A stretch of 52,003 nucleotides of DNA from Pleurotus ostreatus/Saccharomyces cerevisiae fusant (Eukaryota; Opisthokonta), in assembly GCA_024196135.1 (NCBI GenBank), contig JAMQCK010000138.1, positions 1 to 52,003 on the forward strand, written 5' to 3'. Each line of letters starts with the position of its first letter. The first letter of the stretch is position 1. Shown here piece by piece: positions 32,206 through 43,603 of the stretch. The notes under the pieces are model-generated. The model searched no databases. It was not told where the DNA came from and was given only the letters and a program-made list of their open reading frames with translations. A program made the position numbers and the translations under genes.

Positions 32206-33923
32206 TCACGCGTCGAAGGTGAACTGGAAGCCGACCTTGTGCGAGGGCGAGCCGTCGACGGCGCCGGAGAGCTTCGTGGTGTCGAGCGCGAGGCCGAAGG
32301 CGGCCTTGACGCCCGGGCGGAGCGCCTGTGTGTAGCCGAGCGCGACGACACCCTGGTTGTTGATCTTCGCCTTGACGAACGCCGCGTCGTCGAGGTAGCT
32401 GCGGAAAATCATCAGCACGCACTCCACCGAACCCGTCGCGCCCACTCACGTCTTCGTGCCAACCTCGAGCGCGACGCCGCCCTGGGTCGCCTTCGTGTCG
32501 TAGACGGCCTTGGCGCCGGCCTCGACGTCCTTGGAGACGCGGTGGTAGTAGGACGCGTGGAAGGTGTTGAACTTGTTCAGGCCGTGAAGCGTGACGGCGT
32601 AGTTGGTGTCCGTGTAGCCGAGCGCGGCGGACCACTTGGCGATCGTGCCGTCCGTGACGTTGTAAGAGGTCTCGGCGCCGACGAGGAAACCGTCGCGGCC
32701 GACGACGGTGTCAGCGGTAACGGTTGGGCCCTGCGTAATGCTCTTAGCATGGATGAGATATGGACGAGCGCTGGCTATGCGACCCTGGCGCGTGGGGGCT
32801 GCACTGGGGTTGCAGGGAAGCACCGCGCGGTTCACCAACTCACCTTGAAGACGTCGAGGGCGGCACGGGTGTGGACGCCGCTCTGCTTGTAGACGGCGTT
32901 GAGGGTCGCCGACTTGGTGCCCTTGTCCGGGAGCAGGGAGGTGATGGCGTCGAGCTTCAAGCCCTTCGCGACAAGGTTCTCGAGCTCGATCTGCGGGAGG
33001 TGTCAGTACACGAAGATAGAAAGAACGTGGCTACGCACCTGAGTGCGGAGGACGTTGCTGGTGGTCCACGCCTGCGTGAGGGTGAGGCCGTGGGCCTTGT
33101 CCGTATACTTGCCCTCAAGCTCGCCGTTGATGGGACCCGGGGCTGTAGTTGCAGGTCAGCATGGTGATCTTTCTACGCGACAGGGAGCGCCTCCTAAGCG
33201 ATGGAGTCTTTCCGTGCGAGTGCATCGTGAGGAAGCACGCTTCCCGACCCAGCCCAACGTCCCCTTACACTCAGAAGAACATTACGCACCAGCAGCCTGG
33301 GAGCCCGCCACGCGGAACTGGACGCCGTTCGCGGTCTTGGTCTTGACCTCGAGTGCCTGGACGTTGAAGGGGTAGTCCTTGCTGAGGAGGTCGTTGGCGG
33401 ACTTGCCGAGGTCCTGGGGAATATGGTGTTAGCGTCAGTGCTTTGAGGAAAGGAGAAGTATGGGACAAGAGAATGGGGAAGCAGGAAAGATGAGGAGGGG
33501 GACGAACAAGGCGTGGAAGGTGGGACGAGCAAGGTGGGTAGCGTAGACACAAGGGGAAGAGGAGGTCGCGGCTGCTCGCGGGGTATGGTTGGCGTTGCTC
33601 CCTCGCAGTATAGAGGATGCTGCTTCCTCGCGAAGCGAGACACGGCGGACGCGCCGACGGTTGCGAGGCCAGAAGAACGCGACTGGCAGCGAACACGTCG
33701 CCTCTCCTGCAGGCGGAGACGCAGCGCGCGCCCAAGCCACTCCCTCCTCCTCGCCGAAGAATGCGTTCCCCTCGCTGCCCCGTCCCACGTTCGGCCTCCT
33801 CTCCCGCGCGGCGCGCTGGCGTCATTCGTCGGCGCGTCGTCCCCTCTTTTCCTCCTCTTCCGCGAGACCAAAGAAGTTCTTGCTTACCTTCCACGAAGGG
33901 GGAACAGGCTGCGGGAGAGACAT
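32206..33923 (-). CDS. Mitochondrial outer-membrane porin (VDAC)
   Basis: Six exons on the minus strand: 33923-33888, 33413-33290, 33142-33039, 32990-32844, 32730-32450, 32398-32206, joining to 294 residues, close to the usual 283-295. VDAC forms a 19-strand beta barrel that passes metabolites and ATP/ADP across the outer mitochondrial membrane. N-terminus MSLPQPVPPSW, then DLGKSANDLLSKDYPF, the strands TKTANGVQFRV, GKYTDKAHGLTLTQAW, FKVNGPTV-like region GPTVTADTVVGRDGFLVGAE, and the C-terminal signature region INNQGVVALGYTQALRPGVK ending KVGFQFTFDA. The first intron is long (474 bp) for this genome and may carry regulatory sequence. A TTTAAATT element lies about 70 bp upstream of the ATG. 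Confidence 0.95.
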
Positions 33924-34250
33924 GGCGTTCGTTGAGGGTGAAGGCGAAGGAGGTTGCGGATGAGAGCAGGAAGGAGAAGGCGAGCGGGAATTTAAATTTG
34001 CGACTTCGCGCGCCTGGCGCGCGTCATCCCGGCTCACCCCGCAAATTACGCACGTGCGCTGTCGCAATGTTCGAATCTTGATTCGTTGGGGATGTGGGTG
34101 TGGCGCGAGAAAAGTCAAGGATGACAGCGCAGAGAGATGGAAGATCTGTGGCGATACCTATCTGCGTAGGAAAATAGGCATGGTCAGCAGGACCTCGAGC
34201 TCGAGGGCGTGCAGCGCGCAGTGGGCACAATGTCGGGGAAAATGTGCAAC

Positions 34251-34330
34251 GGGCGCTTGGCACAGGGGTAGCGCGCACGCTTCGCACTGGAGAATGCGTG
34301 AGGTCGTGGGTTCAAATCCCACAGTGTCCA
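34251..34330 (+). tRNA. tRNA-Ala(CGC) with an 8-nt intron
   Basis: Acceptor GGGCGCT/AGTGTCC includes the G3:U70 pair that marks alanine tRNAs; discriminator A. D arm begins GCAC and contains GGGGTAGC. Anticodon stem CACGC/GCGTG encloses TTCGCA, then eight extra bases (CTGGAGAA, 34287-34294), then T. Removing them after position 37, the usual eukaryotic tRNA intron site, gives the loop TTCGCAT with anticodon CGC. T arm GTGGG-TTCAAAT-CCCAC. Reads GCG. Confidence 0.88.
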
Positions 34331-34439
34331 TAGTGAAGAACCTTCGCTTTTTGCTCACCACTGTCCCGATCCCCTGGCGCTCCTGTTCTGTGGTCCAAAG
34401 GGTCGCCAAGAGGAGTTCCAGGCTCAGACGTAGTTGGTG

Positions 34440-34772
34440 ATGTTGAGCCAAGTGGAAGACGAAGACGCAAAGGAGGGTCGGCGGGCGAGAGAGGCCAGAG
34501 AGTCAGAAGAGCATGCTTCTAGCATTACTTCGCATGTAATCTGGCCGAATATCGTGTGTCATGAGCATTGCAGTACACTTCTTGACGGTTTGGCGCGCGA
34601 TGACGTCTGGGCCATTCAGGGCTGTAAGCTTCGGGTCCTGAGGGACGCAGATGAGAAGACATACGAGCAGCTGTACGAGGGAGTCCTTTTCTATGAGAAA
34701 GACGAAGCTTGGTGTACCGACTGCCTGCAGGAGAACGCTTCTGGAAAGGAGAAGATAACGCGCATCACCTAA
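34440..34772 (+). CDS. Possible hypothetical protein, 110 residues
   Basis: An open frame from ATG 34440 with an acidic/basic start (SQVEDEDAKEGRR), a His/Cys-containing stretch (WPNIVCHEHCSTLLDGLARD), then LRVLRDADEKTYEQLYEGVL, and an end with WCTDCLQENASGKEK. Composition looks protein-like and the C-x-x-C could be metal-binding. The opposite strand downstream (34812-35093 minus) is also open, no introns are evident and I recognise no family, so coding status is doubtful. Confidence 0.3.
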   Translation: MLSQVEDEDAKEGRRAREARESEEHASSITSHVIWPNIVCHEHCSTLLDGLARDDVWAIQGCKLRVLRDADEKTYEQLYEGVLFYEKDEAWCTDCLQENASGKEKITRIT

Positions 34773-35349
34773 AGGCAGATCCGTGGATAATCATGGGGCA
34801 ATCGAGCAAGTCTAGAGTAGAGATATCTCCAGAACCTGGTCATCCCACACGCACTGACATTTTTCTAGGAGCTCTGCGGCGGTGGTTTGTATTGGAACTT
34901 CAGGTCCCTGACCAAAAGGTGGGTATATGCGCGCTAAAAGGTGGGCGAGCGTCAGGCCAGTGGGAGATTTCGTCGAGTATCTTAGAAGATGAGACGATGT
35001 AGAAGCTAGGTCAGGATTAAGCGATGCCAGAGGTTTGGATGGGTCGATGAAGGGCGAAGGAGGACCGTGATTGTGCGGACGTGACACTGACACCGCGTCG
35101 TGTGTCTGCCCCGTGACCGCGTGATCTGACTACGTCATGGTCACACGCGTCTACGAGGCCGAGCCCGAGCGCGTCCGCGTCCTGTTTCCTACCTGCACAC
35201 CCGCCGCCACTACTAAATCAAGCTTGAGATAATTCGAAGGAATGGTCGAACACTTGTGCGCACAGCGTCTTGTGATGTGAATCGTACCGAAGACCGGTAC
35301 CTTAACTTGACGCCCAAACCCGCTACAATCCAGCGATAAACCAGCCCTT

Positions 35350-36732
35350 CGGACAACGTCTGGCGGTACCTTCTCTCTTGTTTCCGGACGTACTCTGGGA
35401 GATCTTCTCCGTCTGCGAAGGTGCCGAGATCTGCTCTCCTGCCGGTGCGCTGGTGGTCTTGGCACGCGTCTGTCGTCTCTAGCGCGCCGTCGCCATTCGC
35501 ACTCGGTCTATATGGTCGAACTTCTGTGGACATGCACGAAGGAGCATGATTCAAATAGCTGTCTCGTGCAGCCCTTTCTCTGGCACTATATCTCGCGCAT
35601 TAGAAACGCTTTACTCAAGACCACCATCGACCTTGCCGATCCTAGCACGGAAGACCGTTTGCTTCGGCTGACTGCAGAGAGCTTGCAGCGGTGGCGATGG
35701 CATGAGCTAACTCGACATCAAGTGTGGACCCTTCGGGGTCTCGTAGGCCAGACTCGGCCCTCGCTGCTTCAATCCTTGCATCTTCGCAGTCCGACGACCG
35801 GTCAGCCAAATTTCACTGTCTGCATCTCTTCAACGATGCGCCTCAGCTCACGTGTGATATCCTGCCATTGGCCTCTTCCTTACAATTCATCAACTGCAAG
35901 ACTTGCGTGTCCGCAATCCGTAGGGCTATCGGGTGACGAGGCGAAATGGGCCCTTCATGACTCTGAAGCGCGTGACGTGCACCTCGCTGAACGACCGTAC
36001 TGGCGATCCTATGACCATCCCACCTACAGTCGAGTCTCCCACCTTTCCCTACATTGGAGCGACGGGGAAAGTGCTCTAGGTCGATGCCCTGCGGCCTCTC
36101 GGCTTCAACAACTGCGTCTTGAGTCGGCCGATCTCAACGGAGAGATCAACGTTCATTGGACGCGCGCTCTACACACGAACACTGTAGATATTATCCGACA
36201 ACTGCATTGACACTCGCTCGCCTCCGTCGCTTTCCGTCACATCTCCTTCTTCATCACATCTCCTTCAATTCCCGCGCCATGGTCCACCTCCAACGTGCGA
36301 CGCCGTCGGTCGACTAAAGACCTCGAGATCTGGGAACCATTCACCACGGAATCCTCCGAGTCAGACGCTGTCGCTGGCGGGCTTATCGGCGTCCGCAAGT
36401 GGAGAGGACCTTACCTCCTTCCCTGCCTACGTCGGCCAGCGATATTCACCTCGCGCGCGATTGACGAGGAGGCGCTGGTGGATATGGTTCGGTCTCGTCC
36501 CTCAAACTCGCCGCTGTCTCATCGTCCGCATCCTCCGCTGTTTCCTTGTCCGCACTCGCCGCTACGAGTTCTTGTGTTCTGCTATGGCGCGGGTCGATTA
36601 GAGCCAGCGACGGCAGCGGCGCTCACGGAGCTCGTTGGGCATTGCTCCGTCAAGCGCGATACTACGTTAACGGAGTGGTGGGATACGGTGGACGAGGAAG
36701 TCTGTGAGAACGCATTCTTCTGCCGGTCGTAG
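35350..36732 (+). pseudogene. Decayed F-box gene
   Basis: Near 35374 the frame reads LFPDVLWEIFSVCEGAEICS, then ALVVLARVCRL followed by an in-frame TAG (35478-35480) exactly where F-box proteins have a Trp (L-W-R), then RAVAIRTRSIWSNF. The rest is scattered over frames: LQRWRWHELT, YSRVSHLSLHWSDGE and LQQLRLESADL at 35695-36140, and a final DEEALVDMVRSRP plus LRVLVFCYGAGRLEPATAAAL at 36460-36630, matching the closing block of the intact F-box gene at 17343. Nonsense change plus frame breaks indicate a dead copy. Confidence 0.7.
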
Positions 36733-37651
36733 ATACTTGGTAAGGTCATGTCTTTCCTCGCGCTGTGACTACATGTTCTGATCTCCTTTCTAGTATCGCT
36801 AGATATATTAATTGACTCTGAGGCGATTCAAAGCGCATGCATCGGTACCCTTGCGAGACGGCCCACTTAACGCGTGCTCTGAAGTACACAAATTGGAAAA
36901 CTCTACCTGCTTCATCGACCGCTTCGAAGCCCATACACGCAAGGATACGGGTACAGTGTGTGCGCCCCAGACACAGTACGCGCTCCCTCCGATGCGGTGC
37001 GTACTCCATTTCAGGCAGTCGCCGCCGCTCTCTTCGCGAATCGATTGACCTTGCCAGCACGTCCGCGCCGTCCCCAATCGATAAATTGCGATAACACGTG
37101 AGTTCTTATCGTTGTCGTGTCCATTCAGTTCCCTTTCTAGAATATCATCTCCCTCTTCCAGGAGGTCACCCGGTCGCACATTTTGATAGACTTTATGGTG
37201 TTGTATAGCACCCGGCGCCTCTATGTCCGGCGCTCGGCCCCGCGATGGCTTGCATCGGCGCCTCGTTGTCGACGTCGGTGCGCGGGGTAAGGTTCGTGCG
37301 TGAGTACGATGCGCCCCCGCCTTCATATCCCTCTTACGTCCAACCCCGCTGCGATGTCGTTTTCGCCGAGGAGTCTGCGGCGTGCGGGGAGGGTATAGTG
37401 ATTGAGGTGGAGATAATTGACTCGAGAAGGGTGGCGAGTTGACTCGACGAGGACAGTCAATTGAGAGGAAGTTCCTTTCGGACTCGAGGAAGGTCATTTG
37501 CGTTGGTCGACCAGCGAGGAACTGTGAAGGTGAGCGCCATTTATCAGTGTTCTAGCCGGCGCGCTTCATCGCGCAGTTGATAGATTGCAGGAATGTCCCG
37601 TCCTCTCAGCATCCTAGGCTTCTTCTTGTACCTCGACGGGCGAGATGAGGG
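36733..37651. other. Intergenic, no confident gene
   Basis: About 0.9 kb. A long minus-strand frame (36808-37497) is rich in Arg/Pro/Ser and has no recognisable motif; I take it as chance opening in GC-rich DNA. Confidence 0.45.
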
Positions 37652-37657
37652 TGTATA
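37652..37657 (+). promoter_or_regulatory. TATA-like box of the FKBP gene
   Basis: TATAAG in GGTGTATAAGACG, 85 bp upstream of the ATG at 37742. Assigned by position only. Confidence 0.4.
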
Positions 37658-37741
37658 AGACGAGGTTGACGATGGCATCTATGCAGGGAAGGGCTCCAGC
37701 TTACTCTACAACCCCCTTCCGCACCCGATACGACGAAGATC

Positions 37742-38536
37742 ATGGTGAGGCGTCTGCTTTTTTTTCGGCCTCATCAGCCCTCGGTTAACCTCGAGACAGG
37801 GCGTCACCGTCGAGACTTATGAGCCAGGCGACGGGAAGACATTCCCTAAGAAAGGGGGTAAGCACTCTACCATAGGCCGGAGTCGCAGTATTGACAGGAC
37901 CTCCTTAGATTTCGTGACGATCCACTACACGGGAACTTTCTCAGACGGGAGCAAGTTTGATTCGAGCCGCGATAGGTGCGTGCGTCGGCCCTTCAGGCGA
38001 ACCTTTCTGACTAGGTCATGATGGGCAGAGGGCAACCGTTCGTGACCCAGATTGGCGTTGGGAAGGTCATAAAGGGCTGGGATGAAGGTGTGTGGGCGTT
38101 CACCCTACTACTTCCCCGGATCAACGCGACGCGCCTCGACGACAAGCAATGCCTCGTTCTCTGTCCCTCCTTCTGATTCAGGATACGTACTGACTTCAGC
38201 TCGCAGGCATCGTCCAGTTGAGCCTTGGGCAAAAAGCGCGCCTCGTCTGCACGTCAGACTACGTACGTCCCCGATGGAACCCTAACATATACATACTCTT
38301 TCCCCATACACTGACCACATAACTCACCACCTCACGAGCGTCGCTTGACCGATGACTGACTCTTCGTCTACAGGCGTACGGCGCGCGAGGTGTCCCTCCT
38401 ATCATTCCTCCCAATGCGGTCCTCTTTTTCGATGTCGAGCTACTCAAGATACGAAAGGTACGTGTGTCTTTCACTGCTCACTGGACGAGCTTTGACGCAG
38501 ATGCTGAGGCGGGGTAATGAGAAAGTCGCGCGGTAG
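37742..38536 (+). CDS. FKBP-type peptidyl-prolyl isomerase (FKBP12-like)
   Basis: Seven coding exons: 37742-37744 (the ATG alone), 37800-37857, 37909-37975, 38029-38087, 38207-38262, 38374-38457, 38501-38536, giving 120 residues. FKBPs catalyse cis-trans isomerisation of Xaa-Pro bonds and are the cytosolic receptors of FK506 and rapamycin. Family motifs in order: [73 protein letters not shown]. The active-site aromatics (Y of HYTG, F of KFDSS, W of KGW, Y of DYAYG, F of FFDVEL) and the F-D pair are present. After the usual end the last exon adds a basic tail, [11 protein letters not shown]; if that intron were retained the protein would end differently. Confidence 0.95.
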
Positions 38537-38703
38537 AGGCGAAGGAAGTTCCGTGCGACCTGATGATGGATTCGTATATGGGGTTCACGACTTGGAGAGT
38601 CCAGACTGCTACGAAGAGATTGCAACTTGTACTATGATGACAGGGGTTAGGGCGCGAGAGAACTACACGTTCAACTCGACAAAGATGAAAAGATCCCTGC
38701 TCA

Positions 38704-40492
38704 CTACGCCCTCAAGGCGTAGTCACATTTGCCGAGTTCCTTCTCTATCAGAGCGTCCATCTCCCGTATGAAGCCGCTCTTGAACCAGCTGTAGCTATCC
38801 ATGCTGAGGCGGGCGGCCTTATCCGTGAAGCTGAGGTCGCCATAGTTCTCGGGGAGCTGATCGAAGACGCCCAAGTCGACCTTCTCGTCCTCGAAAGCGA
38901 GACCCCACACCTTCCCTTGCACGCGAGCGCGCGCGAGGAGGTAGTTGGACATCGGGACTCGGAGCCTGTTGTAGAGCTCGACGGTCTGGGTGATGACACG
39001 TCCATCGCGCGCGTCGCCAGTGCACATCTTCAGCGCCTTGCATATACATCGAGCGAGGATGAACCCGTCCTGAGAAGGCGGATAAGCATGTCCCGATGTG
39101 AAGGTTTATTGCGGGAAGGCGACGCACCTCTATGCCCTGACTAGCGCCTGCGCCGACGTGATGTGTCATTGCATGAGCCTGTCGTATAGTCAGGCCAAAT
39201 ATCCCGCCACGAACTTGACTTTACGCACCGCGTCGCCAACAAGTATGACGCGCTCATCTGCGTAGGCGGGAAGGGGGTATAACTCCATGACGGGCCACTT
39301 CGTGACCCCGCTCAGACTCTGCGCAAGTGCATTAGCCAAAATAACGTTGCGAAAGGAAAATCGAGCAGTACATCAACGAGGACCATCGATTCCTTGTCCC
39401 ATCCACGCAATTCCGCGCGAACATCATCGATGGTGGCGGGAGTCGAGGCGCCGTTCCCGTCGATGCGCGTCCCCTCCTCGGAATAGTCAGAGACATGGAG
39501 AGCGAAGTTCACGTAGCGACCTTGCCCGATGGGGTAGGTAGTGAGATGCTGCTGACTATGAGCGAGCGGCGAGGTTCGCCGGATTTGCTTACGCACCCTG
39601 TACTTCCCTAGCCACTGTGAATTCGCGCGGTAAGCTTGAGTTCGACGCTGATAAGCGATAGCTCACCTGGATCGGCGTCTTGAGCGCCTGGTGACCTGGG
39701 TGTCGCTTCGCAAGATTTTCGGCGTCGACGAGCCCGCGGTACACGTACGTGCCAGTGAACACGGGCTGGATAGATTCAAGATAACGCTCGTCGGCCGTTC
39801 TGGTGGCCAAAGCTCCCAACATGTCGCGACGAACATGCGATCGCAAGCCGTCGGCGCCGATGAGCAGGTCACAGGTAGCGGTCGTCCCATTGCTGAAGGT
39901 CAATGTGGTCTCCGTAGAAGTAGTTGTGTAGTCCATTAGACGATGATCGAGGCAGATGCGCACATCCGGAGACAACGAGTCGAGGAGGACCTTATGGAAA
40001 TCGTGCCTGTGAAAGAGGTAGACACCTAAGCAGGTTTCAGCGGGACGGACACGAGCCCGATGTCATGAGCACGCACCGTCTTCCAGACGCATATCGTCGA
40101 TGTCAAAGCCATCCTCCCGATCGCTGTATCGAAGACGCCACGCTGTAGCGAATAAGAAGCGAGAAACAAGGCGCTAATCATGAACACGTACTGATGTCGC
40201 TGTGGTCCGAGACGTACTTCTCCAGGCCCGCGCCTAGGCCAATCTCGCGTAGGATACGTTGCGGACGCTGGTACAGCACGATACCCGCGCCCTTGGGGGA
40301 TAGATGACGGGCTGCCTCAAACAAAGTGACCTCGAGAAGGGACATGTCGCAGTAGCATTGCAGGGCGTTCACCAAGGATAGCCCCGCGATGCCGCTTCCT
40401 CTGCATGCAGCTTCAGTATATGTTTGTGGCCGGCCCAAGTGCACTCACACGATACCGATGCGGAGCTTGGGAGTCTGAGCTTTGATGACCAT
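38704..40492 (-). CDS. FAD-dependent monooxygenase (salicylate-hydroxylase-like)
   Basis: Nine exons on the minus strand: 40492-40449, 40400-40192, 40142-40077, 40025-39667, 39607-39597, 39555-39372, 39318-39229, 39178-39128, 39069-38704, joining to 459 residues. Class A flavin monooxygenases hydroxylate aromatic rings using NAD(P)H. Visible motifs: dinucleotide fold VGSGIAGLSLVNAL at residue 15, a DLLIGADGLRSHVR (DG motif), and ILVGDAAHAMTHHVGAGASQ (GD motif) near residue 320. In most relatives that segment reads AHAMxPHxGxGA. The tail has YNRLRVP...ARARVQGKV. The 11-nt exon is needed to reach QQHLTTYPIGQGRYVNF in frame and is the least certain part. A TATAAA lies on the minus strand at 40541-40536, 45 bp upstream of the ATG. 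The substrate is unknown. Confidence 0.9.
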
Positions 40493-43400
40493 AGTGCTCT
40501 GTGGGAGGATGGCGACGTTGGTGAATCCCGCGGCCTTTATAGGAAGTGAAGAAAATTCTACGTACTACGATTGGCGGATGAACAGCGACCGCGACGGCGC
40601 CGGAGATCGGGACAAGCCCTTTCTTAGTCTATGCCGAAAGTCCTTCCCGAACTCGCAGCGGCTGTGGTTCAGATGCATCCGAGTAAGCCGATTCTAAAGA
40701 GGACGTGTTTGCACGTTGTCAATTTCCGTCGAACTGCATTAGGTGAATGACTATACTCTGACCTGGAGAGCACCGCGAGGCATGCGGAAAGCCATGTACA
40801 GGATGGCACACCGCCCGAGTTACAAGGATTCGCCTGGTACGACATGCTGACGCGCGCCCCCGTCGCTGCCAGTGATAGTGCACGACTAGGCTTCCGGTTC
40901 CTGCAGACGATATTACCTGTGAAGTTATGCTTTCAACTTTATTGAGGTGCGGGAATCAATCAACTCACTTACAGTGGTCTGGGGAGAAAATCCCGCGGCT
41001 GGATATGAAAAGGATAAGCAGATTAAACCGAGATAGCGCGGATGTTGTACGACATCGACCGAACACACCAAAGGCGATATCCAACTTTTGGACCGCAAAT
41101 GACAGGGGTCCAGAACTACGACCCGCTATGTCCTTGCCGCGCTGAAGTCAAAGAATGAGCGGGCGCGAGACAGACATACAATGGACGCACTCTCTTCGCA
41201 TGTTGGCAGGGCGCACGATACGGTACATTCGGGTGTTTGAGAGTCATAGTGCTCCACCCAGGCCACAGGCGGACACTGTCAGAGCATGCGCGTAGCCGAA
41301 GCAAAATTCTGGTAAGAGACTTAACAGCGTAGAAAGCGCGACCAATAAAAGCACATACGTGCTCCGGGTGTAGCCGTTCTGCGCGCCTCGAAAAGTCGAA
41401 AGTACGTACATTGAATAAGCGTCGGCAGAAGTCCTGATCTGCGCACGGAAAGATATACAACCCTCGCGATGAGTAGACCGCGCCGTAGCGGACTTGTGTG
41501 GCGCGAAGTGATATATTTGAGCGGGTGAACGTGGATCGAAGGAAGTGGCAACGACTAATTCGAATCGAGGATGGCGACAACTCTCGGGACGTTGAGGGTA
41601 CTGCCCGTGATACGTGGAGCGCGGACGACGAGCATTTTTTCGTGTAGTAGGTGGCGCACGAGCCCGCAGCAGGATACGGGAGAAGACTCATTGAGCCGTC
41701 TCCGCCTCGACCGAAGCTCAGCGTTCGAGGTTGCAAAAACAGACACGAAGGAAGCAAAGTAAAAGCGCTGAGCGCGCCGCTGGTCAATCGTCAGTCGCAG
41801 GCAGAATGGTGCCCAGCCGGGCGGACGTACCGGCGAAGACCGTTGCCTAAAGGCGCATCGAGAATGTGATATTTCGGAGATATCCATCCCCCGATGCTAT
41901 TCTGCGCGATAGAGGGATCCTGCAGCAGGCTTCGCGATACGTACTTTATACTCATGATGTAAATTCTGGTTTTGAGCCGCGGGTAGCGCGCTGAACGGAG
42001 CACGGAGGGGCATGCAGCATGTCGCGACACTGGGATGGATAGGTTGTACTCATCGTGAGTATCCCCCTAGTCGTGCCTCCATGGTCAAGCGTTCATCGGG
42101 AGACCGCACGCCTACTAGGGCGGACGATGTATCGATCGGGGAGCTTAGGCTAGGCTTCAAGGATGGAATCGAAGCCTTGAGGGTGGATCGAGACAGCGTA
42201 CCTGCGAGTCTAGAAAGGTAAGCAGATGAACGAACAACGCTAGTAACAGACGGGCGCTTACATTACGCAACAGCCGCTCAATATGACTGCGTAAGATAAC
42301 GGCTCGCCGAGAGCACAAGGCGACGCAGAGCAATCTGTTCTGCAGGTGCAGCGCGGCGGGCCGCGTTCTTGTGTCGCAACGAGTACATCGAGCATACCAG
42401 CGACGTTGTCGGCGGCAGACACCAACAAGCGAGAGAGCTTCACGGACGCCGCGTTGGCCTCTCTATGACATCCATGCCGGTATACCGCAAGGTACGCGAT
42501 ATGAACGCGTAGTTCATAAAGTGGAAGTTGTTCACTGCGACGCGGATTATTACATGAGAGGCATCTCGATGAGAGCGGCATAATGTGCTCGTATCACTCA
42601 CGATACAGTCGTGGATGAGGGCTCTATGCATAGTTAGGATGACCTGTCAACAGGCGGAACGCGTAGCGGGAGATATAGCAGGGACTTACCGAGATGAAGA
42701 CGACGACGGCGAGCACGGTGCGTATTCACGGTCCGATCTGCATTATATGAATAGGTATCTGGAGCCTGAAGGATGGCAGATTGATTGAAGGAAGGATACA
42801 GGTGTCCCTGGTCCGTAGTTTGGCAGGAGATAATCCTAAAGGGCAAGAATGCAATTAGGCGCCGGGCGCTTAACGACATAGGCCCCCTTGTAGCACCATC
42901 CTAAAGAAATGTCAGTGTCCGAAGCGACACAGTGAGAGTGGGGACGCTTACCGTAATTGGATAAACACGCAGCCGACTGCTGATGCGCCGGGAGGATCGT
43001 ACCACATGACGAGGAAGGACAGTGGGTAACAGCGCCTCGTGGGACCCTCTGCCGAGGTTGACCACAAGTTGACCATCTTCCGACTCCAAGAAGGCAAGCG
43101 CGCCAGCGCCTGGTCCTTACATAGCTCAAGAAGAGGATGCACGGTACGTCGAGGAACGTGGTCTTCGTATCTTCGTGAGCCTCATGTCTTTCTTCCTCGT
43201 CGTACCTCTTCACAATCCTATGCGTCGAGCTTAATTTTCACCCCAAGAAACCGGTGGTTCATTCTATACTCTAGGGGTAGTACGTCAGCCATAAAGCTCA
43301 GCGAGGGTCAATCCAAGATCCAAGGTCCATGGTCCATAGTCCGTCCAGCGAAGACGAAACATCGATAGCGAAGGCACAAAACACGAAGCGTCTAAACCAA

Positions 43401-43603
43401 AAAGAAAACACCGTGATCCAACGATAGTGAACAACCCGGTCATCTTCGTCGTCATCGAGAAGTAGAGAGGCGAGACGCAAAGTCCACGCACGACGCATCG
43501 CCTCCACCCCTCTCCCGGTCGTCACAATCTCTCATCCATCGTCCGTCGACACTCCGCTCCCTCGCTCGTTCCTTCTCCTCGTCTACCCGCTCGTTCTCCT
43601 CGT
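40493..43603. other. Gene-poor stretch with possible membrane-protein relic
   Basis: About 3.1 kb without a defensible gene. On the minus strand, exon-like pieces with good splice borders encode a hydrophobic run (RTVLAVVVFIS then GTAAGT, about 42690-42720), followed after an AG by VILTMHRALIHDCI and GTGAGT (about 42607-42650). A segment near 42960-43060 reads YPLSFLVMWYDPPGASAVG. Together they suggest a multi-exon membrane protein (perhaps DUF6533-like), intact or decayed, but I could not connect them. Nothing recognised in 40493-41500. Confidence 0.35.

Noticed and set aside
31658..32635. Long minus-strand frame overlapping the porin gene
   Set aside because: Out-of-frame shadow of GC-rich porin exons; Arg-rich with no domain, while the porin frame is unmistakable.
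33194..33894. Long minus-strand frames across the first porin intron
   Set aside because: Proline/arginine-rich intron readthrough; the clean splice from MSLPQPVPPSWK to DLGKSANDLLS explains the region.
36808..37497. 229-codon minus-strand frame
   Set aside because: Arg/Pro/Ser-rich, no motif, no splice context; typical of chance frames in this base composition.
41116..41787. 223-codon minus-strand frame
   Set aside because: No recognisable domain, and its composition resembles non-coding frames elsewhere in the window.
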